The notes below the pieces were generated by a model. It had not been told where the DNA came from. It searched no databases and saw only the letters and a program-made list of their open reading frames with translations. The position numbers and the translations under genes are program-made. Of a DNA stretch of 64,000 nt, positions 26,217-35,141 are shown piece by piece. Source of the stretch: an uncultured Bariatricus sp. (lineage in GTDB: Bacteria > Bacillota > Clostridia > Lachnospirales > Lachnospiraceae); assembly GCA_934320645.1 (NCBI GenBank), contig CAKRFP010000001.1, positions 62,001 to 126,000 of the forward strand, in the 5' to 3' direction. Position 1 is the stretch's first letter. The number at the start of each line of letters is the position of its first letter.

Positions 26217-27455
26217 CTATCCTTCATACTTCTTCAAAAGAAGGGTTGCATTGTGTCCGCCAAATCCAAGGGAATTGGTAAGAGCACATTTGATCTCTTT
26301 TTCGACCGGTGCCCCGACAGCATAATTCAGATCACATTCTTCATCACATTCTTTTGTTCCGACTGTCTGATGAATAAATCCGTCCTGAATGGATTTTACG
26401 GTAACGATACATTCTACTGCACCAGCTGCGCCCAGAAGATGACCGATCATGGATTTCGTTGAATTCACAACCACATCCTTTGCCGCATCGCCGAATGCTT
26501 TCTTGATCGCATAGGTTTCAAACAGATCATTGTGGTGCGTGCTGGTTCCGTGTGCGTTAATGTACTGCACTTCTTCCGGCGTCACGCTGCCCTCTTCCAT
26601 CGCAAGCTCCATCGCCTTTGCCGCACCGCTTCCGTCTTCTGCAGGGGAAGTGATATGATAAGCATCTCCGGTTGCCCCGTAACCTGCAAGCTCTGCGTAA
26701 ATCTTTGCGCCTCTTGCTCTCGCATGCTCCAGCTCTTCCAGAACTACCACGCCGGCTCCTTCTCCAAGAACAAATCCACTTCTGTCTTTATCAAATGGAA
26801 TCGATGCACGCAGTGGATCTTCACTGGTAGTAAGTGCGGTAAGTGCGGTAAATCCGGCAATCCCTGTCGGACAGATACAGCTTTCCGTACCACCTGCAAA
26901 CATTACCTCCGCATCTCCGTACTGAATGGCACGAAGCGCATCCCCGATACAATTGGTTCCCGTCGCACATGCAGTAACGACATTCGTGCACTTTCCTTTA
27001 AGCCCAAGCTGGATCGATACATTTCCGGCTGCCATATTGGAAATCATCATCGGAACCATCAGTGGTGCTACCCTTCCCGGTCCCTTTTCCAGAATCGTCG
27101 TGTACTGTTTCTCGATCTGCTGCAGACTTCCGATTCCCGAACCGATGATCACGCCACAACGGTATGGATCCTCTTTTTCAATTTCAAATCCCGCATCCGC
27201 GCACGCTTCCTTCGCTGCTGCAACTGCGTACTGTGAAAATGTCTCCATTCTCTTCGATGCCTTGAAATCCATCCGTTCTTTCGCAACAAAGTCCTTGACC
27301 TCCGCTGCGATCTTCACTTTATATTCGGTTGTATCAAATTTTGTGATCGGACCGATTCCTACGGTTCCATTTTTGATACCGTTCCAGAATTCTTCTACTG
27401 TATTACCAATCGGGGTGATCGCTCCAAGCCCCGTAATAACAACTCTGCGCTTCAT
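26217..27455 (-). CDS. fabF: 3-oxoacyl-ACP synthase II
   Basis: Condensing enzyme of fatty-acid elongation, 412 residues. The catalytic triad is Cys163 in TACATGTN, His in NAHGTSTHHND and His in MIGHLLGAAGA. The start at 27455 (MKRRVVITGLG) follows AAGGAGG; the open frame extends further upstream through AT-rich leader without a ribosome site. About 620 bases of structured non-coding DNA separate it from fabG, so its expression may be uncoupled from the genes before it. Confidence 0.97.
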   Translation of the reverse strand: MKRRVVITGLGAITPIGNTVEEFWNGIKNGTVGIGPITKFDTTEYKVKIAAEVKDFVAKERMDFKASKRMETFSQYAVAAAKEACADAGFEIEKEDPYRCGVIIGSGIGSLQQIEKQYTTILEKGPGRVAPLMVPMMISNMAAGNVSIQLGLKGKCTNVVTACATGTNCIGDALRAIQYGDAEVMFAGGTESCICPTGIAGFTALTALTTSEDPLRASIPFDKDRSGFVLGEGAGVVVLEELEHARARGAKIYAELAGYGATGDAYHITSPAEDGSGAAKAMELAMEEGSVTPEEVQYINAHGTSTHHNDLFETYAIKKAFGDAAKDVVVNSTKSMIGHLLGAAGAVECIVTVKSIQDGFIHQTVGTKECDEECDLNYAVGAPVEKEIKCALTNSLGFGGHNATLLLKKYEG

Positions 27456-27507
27456 ATTGCCTCCTTTTGTGGAAAATGCGGGAAATGTAGGTTGTGACAC
27501 CACTCCG

Positions 27508-27650
27508 CACAAATATTATCGGAGACATTCAGTTGTGCAAACCATTCCGATGAGCCTCTTAAACCAATCATTGTGTCAGCAAAGGCTTCCACAATGATTT
27601 GAGTCTCATCTCCATTGCACAAAAATTGAATGCTTCCGATAATATTTGTG
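27508..27650 (-). repeat. covarying hairpin element, copy A
   Basis: 143-nt near-palindrome 53 bases upstream of fabF. The outer stem CACAAATATTATCGGA (16 bp) is perfect. Next come a mostly paired AGCATTCA/TGAATGTC segment, a TTGTGCAA/TTGCACAA stem, GATGAG/CTCATC, and an apical AATCATTGTG/CACAATGATT stem (27566-27575 with 27590-27599) around the loop GAAGCCTTTGCTGA. The core of about 90 bases matches copy B in the opposite orientation. Strand is assigned by the matching core, not by known transcription. Confidence 0.75.
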
Positions 27651-27893
27651 CTTCGTGGCGCTCAAGTCTACTGGCTAAAACGCGTTTTCCACGAAACGTT
27701 TTTGGTGTGTTGTTGACTGTTTTACTTTTTGATATAATTTATCATCTTATAAATATTTTTAGGTGAATTTCTTGGGTTATTAATCCTATCCCCCAAATGC
27801 TAGTTAAAACCAATTTCTTCCCCTCCGCAATCCACACTTAGTATATTGAACTACTTCACGGATGTAAAAATGGTTTTCTCGATAAAGTTGAAT
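27651..27893. other. AT-rich spacer between the two hairpin copies
   Basis: About 240 bases with no supportable reading frame. A smaller TTCGTGG/CCACGAA hairpin lies at its left end (about 27652-27695). No insertion-sequence ends or target duplication were found by eye. Confidence 0.5.
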
Positions 27894-28054
27894 GACAAAT
27901 TGTACAAAAGATGTCATTCAAATTCATTTTTCGAGCAATGGAGATGAGACTCAAAGGATTGTGGAAGCCTTTGCTGACACAATCCTTGGTTTCAGAGGCT
28001 CATCGGAATGGTTTGCGAGTCTGAATTTGAAGGACATCTTTTGTACAATTTGTC
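27894..28054 (+). repeat. covarying hairpin element, copy B
   Basis: 161-nt near-palindrome starting 25 bases past the fabG stop. The outer stem starts GACAAATTGTACAAAAGA and is a perfect 22 bp, with a sequence unrelated to that of copy A. It is extended by TTCAAATTCA and its complement. Inside it are the same GATGAG/CTCATC stem and the same 14-base loop (27964-27977) as copy A. The apical stem AAGGATTGTG/CACAATCCTT differs from copy A by two base pairs changed on both sides. Orientation is opposite to copy A. Confidence 0.75.
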
Positions 28055-28078
28055 CCTCAACCTTCTCTGCAACCACTT

Positions 28079-28834
28079 TTACATCACCATCCCCCCATCG
28101 ACCTGCAGAACCTGCCCGGTAATGTATGCTGCGCTTTCAGACGCCAGAAACGCCACCGCCTTTGCAACATCTTCCGGCTGTCCCATTCTGGCAAGCGGAA
28201 TCTGGCTACGCATTTCTTCTTTGAGCTTATCGGAAAGAACTTCTGTCATCTCCGTTTCAATGAAGCCCGGTGCAACCGCATTGACCGTGATCCCGCGGGA
28301 TGCCAGTTCTTTTGCCGCAGATTTGGTCATTCCGATAATTCCTGCTTTTGATGCAGCATAGTTTACCTGACCGGCATTTCCGCTGATTCCAACTACGGAT
28401 GCCAGATTGATGATTCTTCCGCTTCTCTGCTTCATCATCTGTCTGGATGCAAAACGGATGCAATGGAAAGTTCCTTTCAGATTGACATCAATGACATCGG
28501 AGAAATCTTCTTCACTCATACGCATCAGCAGACCATCCTTTGTGATCCCTGCATTATTTACCAGAATATCGATTCTTCCAAACTGCTCGATCACTGCTTT
28601 TATAAATGCTTCACATCCCTCGTAATCTGCTACATTGCACTGCATACACTGGGCACATCCACCCTTTTCTATGATTTCATGTTTCACTTCATCTGCTTTT
28701 ACTTCAGAACCATTGTAATTGATCACAACTGTTGCTCCCTGTGCAGCAAGCTCCTTAGCAATTGCCTTTCCAATTCCACGGGATGCGCCGGTAACCACCG
28801 CGATCTGCCCTTCCAAATTTTCTCTGTCTGTCAT
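28079..28834 (-). CDS. fabG: 3-oxoacyl-ACP reductase
   Basis: NADPH-dependent short-chain dehydrogenase, 251 residues. The cofactor loop TGASRGIG (15-22), NNAG at 93-96 and the catalytic Ser146, Tyr159 and Lys163 are present. It reduces beta-ketoacyl-ACP in elongation. It starts 27 bases after fabD; a long non-coding stretch follows before fabF. Confidence 0.96.
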   Translation of the reverse strand: MTDRENLEGQIAVVTGASRGIGKAIAKELAAQGATVVINYNGSEVKADEVKHEIIEKGGCAQCMQCNVADYEGCEAFIKAVIEQFGRIDILVNNAGITKDGLLMRMSEEDFSDVIDVNLKGTFHCIRFASRQMMKQRSGRIINLASVVGISGNAGQVNYAASKAGIIGMTKSAAKELASRGITVNAVAPGFIETEMTEVLSDKLKEEMRSQIPLARMGQPEDVAKAVAFLASESAAYITGQVLQVDGGMVM

Positions 28835-28861
28835 ATGCTTTTCCTTTCCATTGCCTGTTTT

Positions 28862-29782
28862 TTACACCAGTTCAGCAATTACTTTTTCCATATCTTCCCA
28901 GGTTTCGATATTGTATACTTTGACACCTTTGTCAATGCGCCGCATGAATCCGGCGAGTGTTTTTCCCGGTCCGATTTCTACGAAAGTGTCCACACCATCT
29001 GCAATCATAGTTCTCACACTTTCTTCCCATCGTACCGGTGAAGAAATCTGTTTTGCAAGAAGTGCCTTCGTTTCTTTGATATCCGTCACATATTTCGCCG
29101 TAACATTCGTCACATAAGGAATGGTAAGCGATTCAAAAGTGCGTTTTTCCATTTCTTTTGCCAGCTCTTCCCCTGCGCCCTCCAGCATCTTCGAGTGGAA
29201 CGGACCACTTACATTTAACAGAACTGCCCTTTTTGCTCCGGCTTCTTTTAAAGCTTCCGCTGCCTGTCCGACTGCCTCTGTTTTCCCGGTAATCACAATC
29301 TGTCCCGGACAGTTATAATTCGCTACAGACGCCCCGGGAATTTTCCCGGTCACTTCCGCAACGGTGTCTCCATCCAGTCCCAGGATTGCCGCCATGGCTC
29401 CTTCACCTGCCGGAACGGTATTCTGCATCAGAATCCCTCTTTTTCTCACAAGAGAAATGGCGTCCTTCGGCTGCATGCCTCCCGCTGCGCTGATTGCACA
29501 GTACTCTCCAAGGCTGAGCCCGGCTGTCACATCCGGTGTAAGACCTCTTTTTTCAATCTCGGCTGTCATGGCAAGACAGGCTGTTACCATTGCCGCCTGT
29601 GTATATTCAGTCTGATCCAGCTGGTCATTTTCTTCAAAGCAAAGCTGTTGCATATCTATTCCAAGCTCAGCTGTTGCTGTATCAAAAATTGCTTTTGCCA
29701 GACTGCTTTTTTCATAAAAATCTTTTCCCATACCACATTTCTGTGCACCCTGTCCCGGGAAAATGAATGCTGTTTTATTCAT
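28862..29782 (-). CDS. fabD: malonyl-CoA:ACP transacylase
   Basis: Loads malonyl groups onto ACP. 306 residues with FPGQGAQKCGMG (8-19), nucleophile Ser90 in GLSLGEY and the catalytic His in SGPFHSKM. The start overlaps the fabK end by eight bases, so the two are coupled. Confidence 0.97.
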   Translation of the reverse strand: MNKTAFIFPGQGAQKCGMGKDFYEKSSLAKAIFDTATAELGIDMQQLCFEENDQLDQTEYTQAAMVTACLAMTAEIEKRGLTPDVTAGLSLGEYCAISAAGGMQPKDAISLVRKRGILMQNTVPAGEGAMAAILGLDGDTVAEVTGKIPGASVANYNCPGQIVITGKTEAVGQAAEALKEAGAKRAVLLNVSGPFHSKMLEGAGEELAKEMEKRTFESLTIPYVTNVTAKYVTDIKETKALLAKQISSPVRWEESVRTMIADGVDTFVEIGPGKTLAGFMRRIDKGVKVYNIETWEDMEKVIAELV

Positions 29783-30713
29783 AAAATCCTTTGCCTCCGA
29801 TCAGTGCATCCGTTTCATTTACCAGCTTCCGGATCAGGTCCTTGCAGCTCATAATCTCTTTGACCATTGCCGCACTCTGTCCTGCCATTACGCTTCCGTT
29901 TGTCACATCTCCATCTACAACGGCCTTTCTTAAGCCTCCAAGTGTAAGATGTTCAAGTTCTTCAAAGGATGCACCGTTTTTCTCAAGGTCCAGATATTTT
30001 TTCGTCATTTGGTTGCGAAGTGCTCTTACCGGATGTCCGGTGCTTCTTCCGGTTACTCTGGAATCAATGTCCTTCGCTTTGATGATCGCATTTTTATAAT
30101 TTTCATGTACAATAGATTCTTCGGTCGCAACAAAATGGGTTCCCATCTGTACGGCTTTTGCTCCCAGCATAAATGCTGCCGCAATTCCTCTTCCATCTGC
30201 AATTCCTCCCGCTGCGATCACCGGGATCTTTACTGCGTCTACAATCTGTGGAACCAGCACCATTGTTGTATTTTCTCCGATGTGTCCGCCGGATTCACAT
30301 CCTTCGGCAACCACTGCATCAGCCCCACACCGCTCCATTCTTCTTGCAAGTGCAACAGATGCAACTACCGGAATTACTTTAATTCCTGCTTCTTTCCACA
30401 TTTTCATATATTTTTCCGGGCTTCCGGCGCCTGTCGTTACAACCTTTACGCCTTCTTCCGCCACTACCTTTGCTACATCCTCTGCATAAGGACTCATCAG
30501 CATGATATTTACTCCAAATGGTTTATCAGTCAGCTTTTTTGCCTCTCTGATCTGTTCACGTACCCACTCAGCCGGGGCGCTTGCAGCCCCGATGAGCCCA
30601 AGCCCGCCGGCATTTGATACGCCGGCCGCAAGATGATACTCAGCAACCCAGGCCATTCCGCCCTGGATGATCGGATACTCGATTCCAAGTAATTCGGTTA
30701 CTTCTGTTTTCAT
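29775..30713 (-). CDS. fabK: enoyl-ACP reductase II (FMN-dependent)
   Basis: 312-residue FMN TIM-barrel enzyme that reduces enoyl-ACP. No FabI or FabL is present in the cluster. EYPIIQGGMAWVAEYHLAAGVSNAGG at the N-terminus, VAEGCESGGHIGE around the active site and AAGGIADGRGIAAAFMLGA at the FMN phosphate site match FabK. The position between acpP and fabD supports the assignment. Triclosan-insensitive reductases of this type replace FabI in many clostridia and streptococci. Confidence 0.95.
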   Translation of the reverse strand: MKTEVTELLGIEYPIIQGGMAWVAEYHLAAGVSNAGGLGLIGAASAPAEWVREQIREAKKLTDKPFGVNIMLMSPYAEDVAKVVAEEGVKVVTTGAGSPEKYMKMWKEAGIKVIPVVASVALARRMERCGADAVVAEGCESGGHIGENTTMVLVPQIVDAVKIPVIAAGGIADGRGIAAAFMLGAKAVQMGTHFVATEESIVHENYKNAIIKAKDIDSRVTGRSTGHPVRALRNQMTKKYLDLEKNGASFEELEHLTLGGLRKAVVDGDVTNGSVMAGQSAAMVKEIMSCKDLIRKLVNETDALIGGKGFYE

Positions 30714-30749
30714 ATTACAACCTCTTTCTGTATGCGTTTTTTGTGATGC

Positions 30750-30974
30750 TTATTTTTTCAGTCCTTCGATGTAGGTTACGACACTTCCGATTGTCTTGAG
30801 ATCACCGATTGCTTCGGTGTCGATCTCCACACCAAATTCATCTTCAAATGTCATGACCATATCCATCAGATCGAGGGAATCTGCTCCGAGGGATTCAAAG
30901 GTTGTCTCTGCTGTGAGATCTGCTGCGTTTACGTCAAGTCCTTCTGCTACAATTTCTTTTACTTTTTCTAACAT
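30750..30974 (-). CDS. acpP: acyl carrier protein
   Basis: 74-residue acidic carrier; Ser in GADSLDLMDMV (residue about 36) accepts the phosphopantetheine arm. The start at 30974 (MLEKVKEIV) follows AAGGAGA; the open frame extends upstream into the fabH end without a ribosome site. It lies between fabH and fabK, consistent with it being the ACP for fatty-acid synthesis. Confidence 0.96.
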   Translation of the reverse strand: MLEKVKEIVAEGLDVNAADLTAETTFESLGADSLDLMDMVMTFEDEFGVEIDTEAIGDLKTIGSVVTYIEGLKK

Positions 30975-31009
30975 GGTTTTTGTCTCCTTATTGTTGATTG
31001 ATTTTATGT

Positions 31010-31972
31010 TTACCACTCTATGAGTGTGGCTCCCCAGGTGAGGCCGGCGCCGAAGCCGCAGATAACGATCTTCTGTCCTTTTTTGAGGCGGCCGGCTTTG
31101 TTTAATTCATCCAGGAGGATCGAAATGCTGGCGGATGAAGTGTTGCCGTATTCTTCGATGTTGACCGGAAATTTTGTTATGTCTGTTTTCATTCGTTTGG
31201 CTACGGATTCGATGATCCGCAAGTTTGCCTGATGCAGAACGAAAAGATCAATATCTTTCTCGGTCAGATCTGCTTTTTGCAGAAGTTCTCCGATGACTTC
31301 CGGTACTTTTTTTACGGCAAATTTAAAGACCGCCTGACCATCCATGGATACATAGGTCTTTTTTTCATTTTCTTTGTCCTGCCAGTTTTTCTGCTGACGG
31401 CTCTCACAGGCAAGTACCTGTCCTTTTGCTCCGTCGGAATGTGTGACGGATGGAAGGATTTCTCCTTCTTCTGCCCGGATCACGGCTGCTCCTGCCCCGT
31501 CACCGAAGAGAATGCAGCTTCCTCTGTCCTGCCAGTTGATGATTCCAGATAAGGTCTCACTTCCGATCACCAGAATATTCCGGTACATTCCGGCGGCTAT
31601 GTATGCCTGCGCAGTGTTGTAAGCATACACGAAACCACTGCATGCAGCACTGATGTCAAAACAGGTGGCATTCTCTGCGCCCAGCTCTTTCTGGACTTCA
31701 CAGGCAGTACTCGGTATCACCGTATTCGGTGTAATCGTAGATACCAGTATCAGATCCAGATCGTCTGCATTTAACTTTGCATCTGTAAGTGCATTTTTTG
31801 CCGCTTTTACCGCCATGCTGACTGTTGTATCTTCTTCTGCAATGTGTCTGCGCACGATACCGGTACGTTCCCGGATCCATTCATCATTTGTCTCTACCAT
31901 TTTTGACAGGTCATTGTTGTCGTAGTAATGCTCCGGTACATAGGAACCGGTACCGCATATCCTTCCTCTCAT
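31010..31972 (-). CDS. fabH: 3-oxoacyl-ACP synthase III
   Basis: Initiating condensing enzyme, 320 residues, joining acyl-CoA primers to malonyl-ACP. Catalytic Cys111 lies in DISAACSGFVYA, His in FVLHQANLRI and Asn in EYGNTSSASI. The ATG at 31972 is supported by a GGAGAG site seven bases upstream; the earlier ATG at 31987 lies before that site. First gene of the fatty-acid operon, 74 bases from its promoter. Confidence 0.97.
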   Translation of the reverse strand: MRGRICGTGSYVPEHYYDNNDLSKMVETNDEWIRERTGIVRRHIAEEDTTVSMAVKAAKNALTDAKLNADDLDLILVSTITPNTVIPSTACEVQKELGAENATCFDISAACSGFVYAYNTAQAYIAAGMYRNILVIGSETLSGIINWQDRGSCILFGDGAGAAVIRAEEGEILPSVTHSDGAKGQVLACESRQQKNWQDKENEKKTYVSMDGQAVFKFAVKKVPEVIGELLQKADLTEKDIDLFVLHQANLRIIESVAKRMKTDITKFPVNIEEYGNTSSASISILLDELNKAGRLKKGQKIVICGFGAGLTWGATLIEW

Positions 31973-32030
31973 GGTTGTTCTCTCCATTTGTTTTGTTTTA
32001 AAATCATTTTAGTTTAAAATACTTTTACAT

Positions 32031-32043
32031 TCAAACTATTTGA
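32031..32043. promoter_or_regulatory. palindromic operator at the fab promoter
   Basis: TCAAACTATTTGA (TCAAA-N3-TTTGA) lies immediately downstream of the -10, where a bound repressor would block initiation. The form resembles FabT-type sites, and a MarR protein closes the operon. Confidence 0.55.
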
Positions 32044-32044
32044 T

Positions 32045-32073
32045 AATATAACATAGTTGGATCGGTTTTGCAA
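32045..32073 (-). promoter_or_regulatory. promoter of the fatty-acid operon
   Basis: TTGCAA and TATATT separated by 17 bases, 70-100 bases before fabH. Confidence 0.65.
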
Positions 32074-32117
32074 GAGGAATTTTTTCCGAGTAGACATTTT
32101 ATTCTGGTAAACAGTCT

Positions 32118-32157
32118 AAAAAAAAGAGACATTGACACATTCAGTTCAACATCTCTT
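32118..32157 (-). terminator. terminator after the HIT gene
   Basis: 12-pair stem AAGAGATGTTGA / TCAATGTCTCTT including two G-U pairs, a 10-base loop, then T8. Located 60 bases past the HIT stop. Confidence 0.75.
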
Positions 32158-32215
32158 GTTCATTTCCATTACATGATATAATTATCAAAAGTATCTGGTT
32201 TTATCATGTCTTTCA

Positions 32216-32653
32216 TTATTTCATAAGTTTTTTTCGATATTTTTCTACCATTTCCTGATACGCTTCTTCTGATAATGTTTTTTCACCCGGATTCATGGCA
32301 AATACACCGCCCCATTCATATTCATCTTTGTACTTTGGTACCAAATGAAAATGAAGGTGATGTCCGGTATCTCCATACGCTCCATAATTTACTTTATCCG
32401 GATGAAATAATTCATGCATTGCAACCGCTACTTTATTAATATCTTCTATATAGGAAGCTCGTTCTTCCGCTGTGAGTTCTGTGATCTCACTAACATGTTT
32501 CTTATGTGCCACGATCACACGTCCCGGATGACTCTGTTCTTTGAATAAATATACTTTAGAACTCTCCAATTCACAGATTTTGATTCCGAAAGCTCCTACC
32601 AGTTCTCCTTCCATACAATATGCACAATTCTGATCTTTCATTGTTTTCACCAT
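32216..32653 (-). CDS. HIT-family nucleotide-binding protein
   Basis: 145 residues. The histidine-triad signature HHLHFHLVP places His99, His101 and His103 at the active site; such proteins hydrolyse nucleoside phosphoramidates or dinucleotides. An N-terminal Cys pair (CAYC, 10-13) with later histidines could bind zinc, as in other HIT proteins. The start codon is uncertain: AAAGG lies only three bases from the ATG at 32653, and a GTG at 32650 or an ATG at 32641 are alternatives. It lies 13 bases after a MATE gene. Confidence 0.92.
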   Translation of the reverse strand: MVKTMKDQNCAYCMEGELVGAFGIKICELESSKVYLFKEQSHPGRVIVAHKKHVSEITELTAEERASYIEDINKVAVAMHELFHPDKVNYGAYGDTGHHLHFHLVPKYKDEYEWGGVFAMNPGEKTLSEEAYQEMVEKYRKKLMK

Positions 32654-32666
32654 AATCCTTTCTATC

Positions 32667-33986
32667 TTAATCCGGTTGATTATTCCTTTTCATTTTCCTA
32701 TATATGTATATCTGATACAAAATCATAACGCTCCATCCAATAGCGCAAGCATAAGCTGCTCCATTCATGCCGATATGCGGAACGAGGGTGTATACGAAGA
32801 TGGTTCGCAGACTGATCTGGATACAGGTTGAGATCAGGGTGATCTTCATTTTCTGAATACCACGGAAGTAACCCTGGATTCCATTGGTGACACCTGGGAG
32901 AATATAAAAGATCGCAATGCATCTTAAATAATTAGCTCCAATATCTGCCATTTTTCCACTTCCAAATATATGAATGATCGGCTGTGCAAACAAAAACACC
33001 ACCAGGAAGATCAGGATACCGTACAGTACTTCCAGAACCAACCCTTTCCGGAAACCTTCTTTTTTCTTTTCCTGATTGCCAGCCCCAACACTCTGACTGA
33101 TGTAAGTCATCATGGCATGACTGATACTCTGCTCTGGGATGCATGCGAAATCATCTACGCGGTTGACTGCATTAAATGCCGCGATCACACTGACTCCGTA
33201 CTGGTTGATACAGCCCTGGATCAGAATTTTCCCAATTGGCTGCATCAATTGCTGTAAGGCTGTCACACCACCATTTTTCAGCACGATTCGGATAATTCCG
33301 GTGTCTGGTTTCCATTCTTTTCTTCCAAGTGCAAGGATTGGCATCTTTTTGTATACATAGATCATACACAAAATACAGGAAATACCTTCTGCGATCAGTG
33401 TCGATAATCCGGCGCCAATAACGGACATGCCAAATTTCCCTACAAAGAGTAAATCCAGCACTACATTGACTCCACAAGAAAGTGCCAGAAACCAGATTGG
33501 AGTCCTGGAATCTCCGATACTGCGGAGTGCTGCCGTTATAATATTATAAAGAAAAGTAAATGGAAAACTAAATAAAATAATTTTCAAATACGCACCTGTA
33601 AGATCATAAATCTCATCCGGAACCTTTAAGAATCTAAGCAGTGGATGATACCCGACCAGGCTGACTCCAAGAATAAGAAATGAAAGAAGCACTCCCATCA
33701 CCATCGCAGACGCAAATGCCTTTTTCACTTCTTTATACTTTTCTGCCCCATAACAGGTTCCCATAAATGCGGATGCACCAATTGAAAGCCCCGATGCTCC
33801 GAGAATAATGATCGACATCACCGGATTGCTGATTCCGACTGCCGCAAGCGCCTGTTCTCCCGCACATCTTCCTACGATCACCGAATCCGCTGCATTATAA
33901 GTAAGCTGAAGGATATTTCCAAGCAGAATCGGCACTGCAAATCCTATCAGATTACGATAGGTACTCCCTTCCGCCAGATTTTTCAT
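32667..33986 (-). CDS. MATE-family efflux transporter
   Basis: 439-residue multidrug and toxin extrusion protein with twelve predicted helices in two similar halves. Typical elements are PILLGNILQLTYNAADSVIVGR at helix 1 and GASGLSIGASAFMGTCYGA. It probably exports cationic compounds using Na+ or H+. It starts 18 bases after the LacI-type regulator gene, so that regulator may control it as well as the uronate genes. It is followed closely by the HIT gene. Confidence 0.92.
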   Translation of the reverse strand: MKNLAEGSTYRNLIGFAVPILLGNILQLTYNAADSVIVGRCAGEQALAAVGISNPVMSIIILGASGLSIGASAFMGTCYGAEKYKEVKKAFASAMVMGVLLSFLILGVSLVGYHPLLRFLKVPDEIYDLTGAYLKIILFSFPFTFLYNIITAALRSIGDSRTPIWFLALSCGVNVVLDLLFVGKFGMSVIGAGLSTLIAEGISCILCMIYVYKKMPILALGRKEWKPDTGIIRIVLKNGGVTALQQLMQPIGKILIQGCINQYGVSVIAAFNAVNRVDDFACIPEQSISHAMMTYISQSVGAGNQEKKKEGFRKGLVLEVLYGILIFLVVFLFAQPIIHIFGSGKMADIGANYLRCIAIFYILPGVTNGIQGYFRGIQKMKITLISTCIQISLRTIFVYTLVPHIGMNGAAYACAIGWSVMILYQIYIYRKMKRNNQPD

Positions 33987-34004
33987 GTTATAACCTCTTT
34001 TCTG

Positions 34005-35012
34005 TTAAAAATCTGTTGTACATCTGCGCACGATCTCACACGGAACACACACATTTTTCTCGATCTGCCGCTCATTTTCCAGAAGTTCTATCATACGTTC
34101 TACTGTATTCTTACACATCACGCCCAGCTTACTGTCCACCGAAGTAAGCTCCGGTTCACAGCTGATCGCCAGAATGGAATTATTATAACCTGTGATCGCC
34201 AAATCTTCCGGAATTGAAAATCCTTTTATTTTCGCATACTTGATCGCCCCGATCGCAATTCCATCCTCCGTTGCAAGTACGCTGTCAAAATCCAGCACAT
34301 GGTTATACTCCAGTAGCATATTCCTTGTATATTCGATCTCATTTTTCGTCTTAAACTTCAGATCTCCGCGGATCGGATAGCCCGCATCCTGCAGCGCAGC
34401 TTCATATCCTGCCATCTTCTGATTCGCACTGAAAGAATCCGAATCATACATAAAAAGAATCCTCTCTTTTCCTCTGCGCAGAAATGCTTTCGTCACCTCG
34501 TAGGTCGCCTGAAAATCATCCGCATAGGTACAATAAATATTGTCTCCTGTTACTTTTGCATTGATCATAAATACCGGTGTCTGTTCTGCTGCTTCCCGGA
34601 TATAATCCGTGTCAAATTCATCTCTTCCGTTGCCCGCATAGGTAGAACCTACCAATACCAGTGTGTCAATTTTTTTAGAAAGGAGAAGCTTTACATAGCT
34701 TTCCTTTTCTTCCTGTTTGAACCCACTACATCCAAGAATACAGTCATATCCGTGGTCATGGAGGCTGTTCTCCAGATAAGAGATTGCCTTCGCCATATAA
34801 GTATCTGAAATATTCGGACAGATGATTCCGACTGTCTTCATCGTCCCCAGTCCCAATCCTCTTGCAAATGCATTCGGCGTGTATTCATTTTCTTTCATCA
34901 CGGCAAGCACTTTTTCTTTCGTCTTCTGACTGACTTTCGGACTGTCATTCACGACTCTGGACACGGTTGCGATCGACACGTTTGCAAGTTTTGCTATATC
35001 ATATATATTCAC
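34005..35012 (-). CDS. LacI-family transcriptional regulator
   Basis: 335 residues: an N-terminal LacI helix-turn-helix and hinge (NIYDIAKLANVSIATVSRVV, 2-21) and a periplasmic-binding-like effector domain (about 60-330). It lies directly downstream of uxaC, and two LacI-type palindromes (TGTAAG-N2-CTTACA) flank the divergent promoters at 39464 and 39634. I infer it is the hexuronate regulator with a uronate or KDG inducer. Direct evidence of binding is not available from sequence. Confidence 0.9.
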   Translation of the reverse strand: MNIYDIAKLANVSIATVSRVVNDSPKVSQKTKEKVLAVMKENEYTPNAFARGLGLGTMKTVGIICPNISDTYMAKAISYLENSLHDHGYDCILGCSGFKQEEKESYVKLLLSKKIDTLVLVGSTYAGNGRDEFDTDYIREAAEQTPVFMINAKVTGDNIYCTYADDFQATYEVTKAFLRRGKERILFMYDSDSFSANQKMAGYEAALQDAGYPIRGDLKFKTKNEIEYTRNMLLEYNHVLDFDSVLATEDGIAIGAIKYAKIKGFSIPEDLAITGYNNSILAISCEPELTSVDSKLGVMCKNTVERMIELLENERQIEKNVCVPCEIVRRCTTDF

Positions 35013-35068
35013 TGTTTTTCTCCTGTTTTCTCCTAAAATAAACCATCCGGAAATTCACCCTTTAAGTG

Positions 35069-35107
35069 GAAAAGCATATCAGGCAGCTCCTGTCTGATAT
35101 GCTTTTC
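35069..35107 (-). terminator. terminator after uxaC
   Basis: Perfect 14-bp stem GAAAAGCATATCAG and its complement, 11-base loop, followed by a short T-run. It separates the transporter-uxaC operon from the LacI gene. Confidence 0.7.
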
Positions 35108-35141
35108 GTAAGCTCCAGTATTTATTTTAGCATCTATAGTT

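Noticed and set aside
26532..27597. Two long plus-strand frames of 223-234 codons opposite fabF
   Set aside because: fabF is complete on the minus strand with all catalytic residues; the antisense frames look random.
27508..28054. CRISPR or integron attC interpretation of the paired hairpins
   Set aside because: Only two copies in opposite orientation, no regular spacers, no attC end boxes, and no cas or integrase gene nearby.
27508..28054. Insertion-sequence interpretation of the fabG-fabF spacer
   Set aside because: No transposase frame, no matching outer ends, and no target-site duplication visible; the outer stems of the two copies differ.
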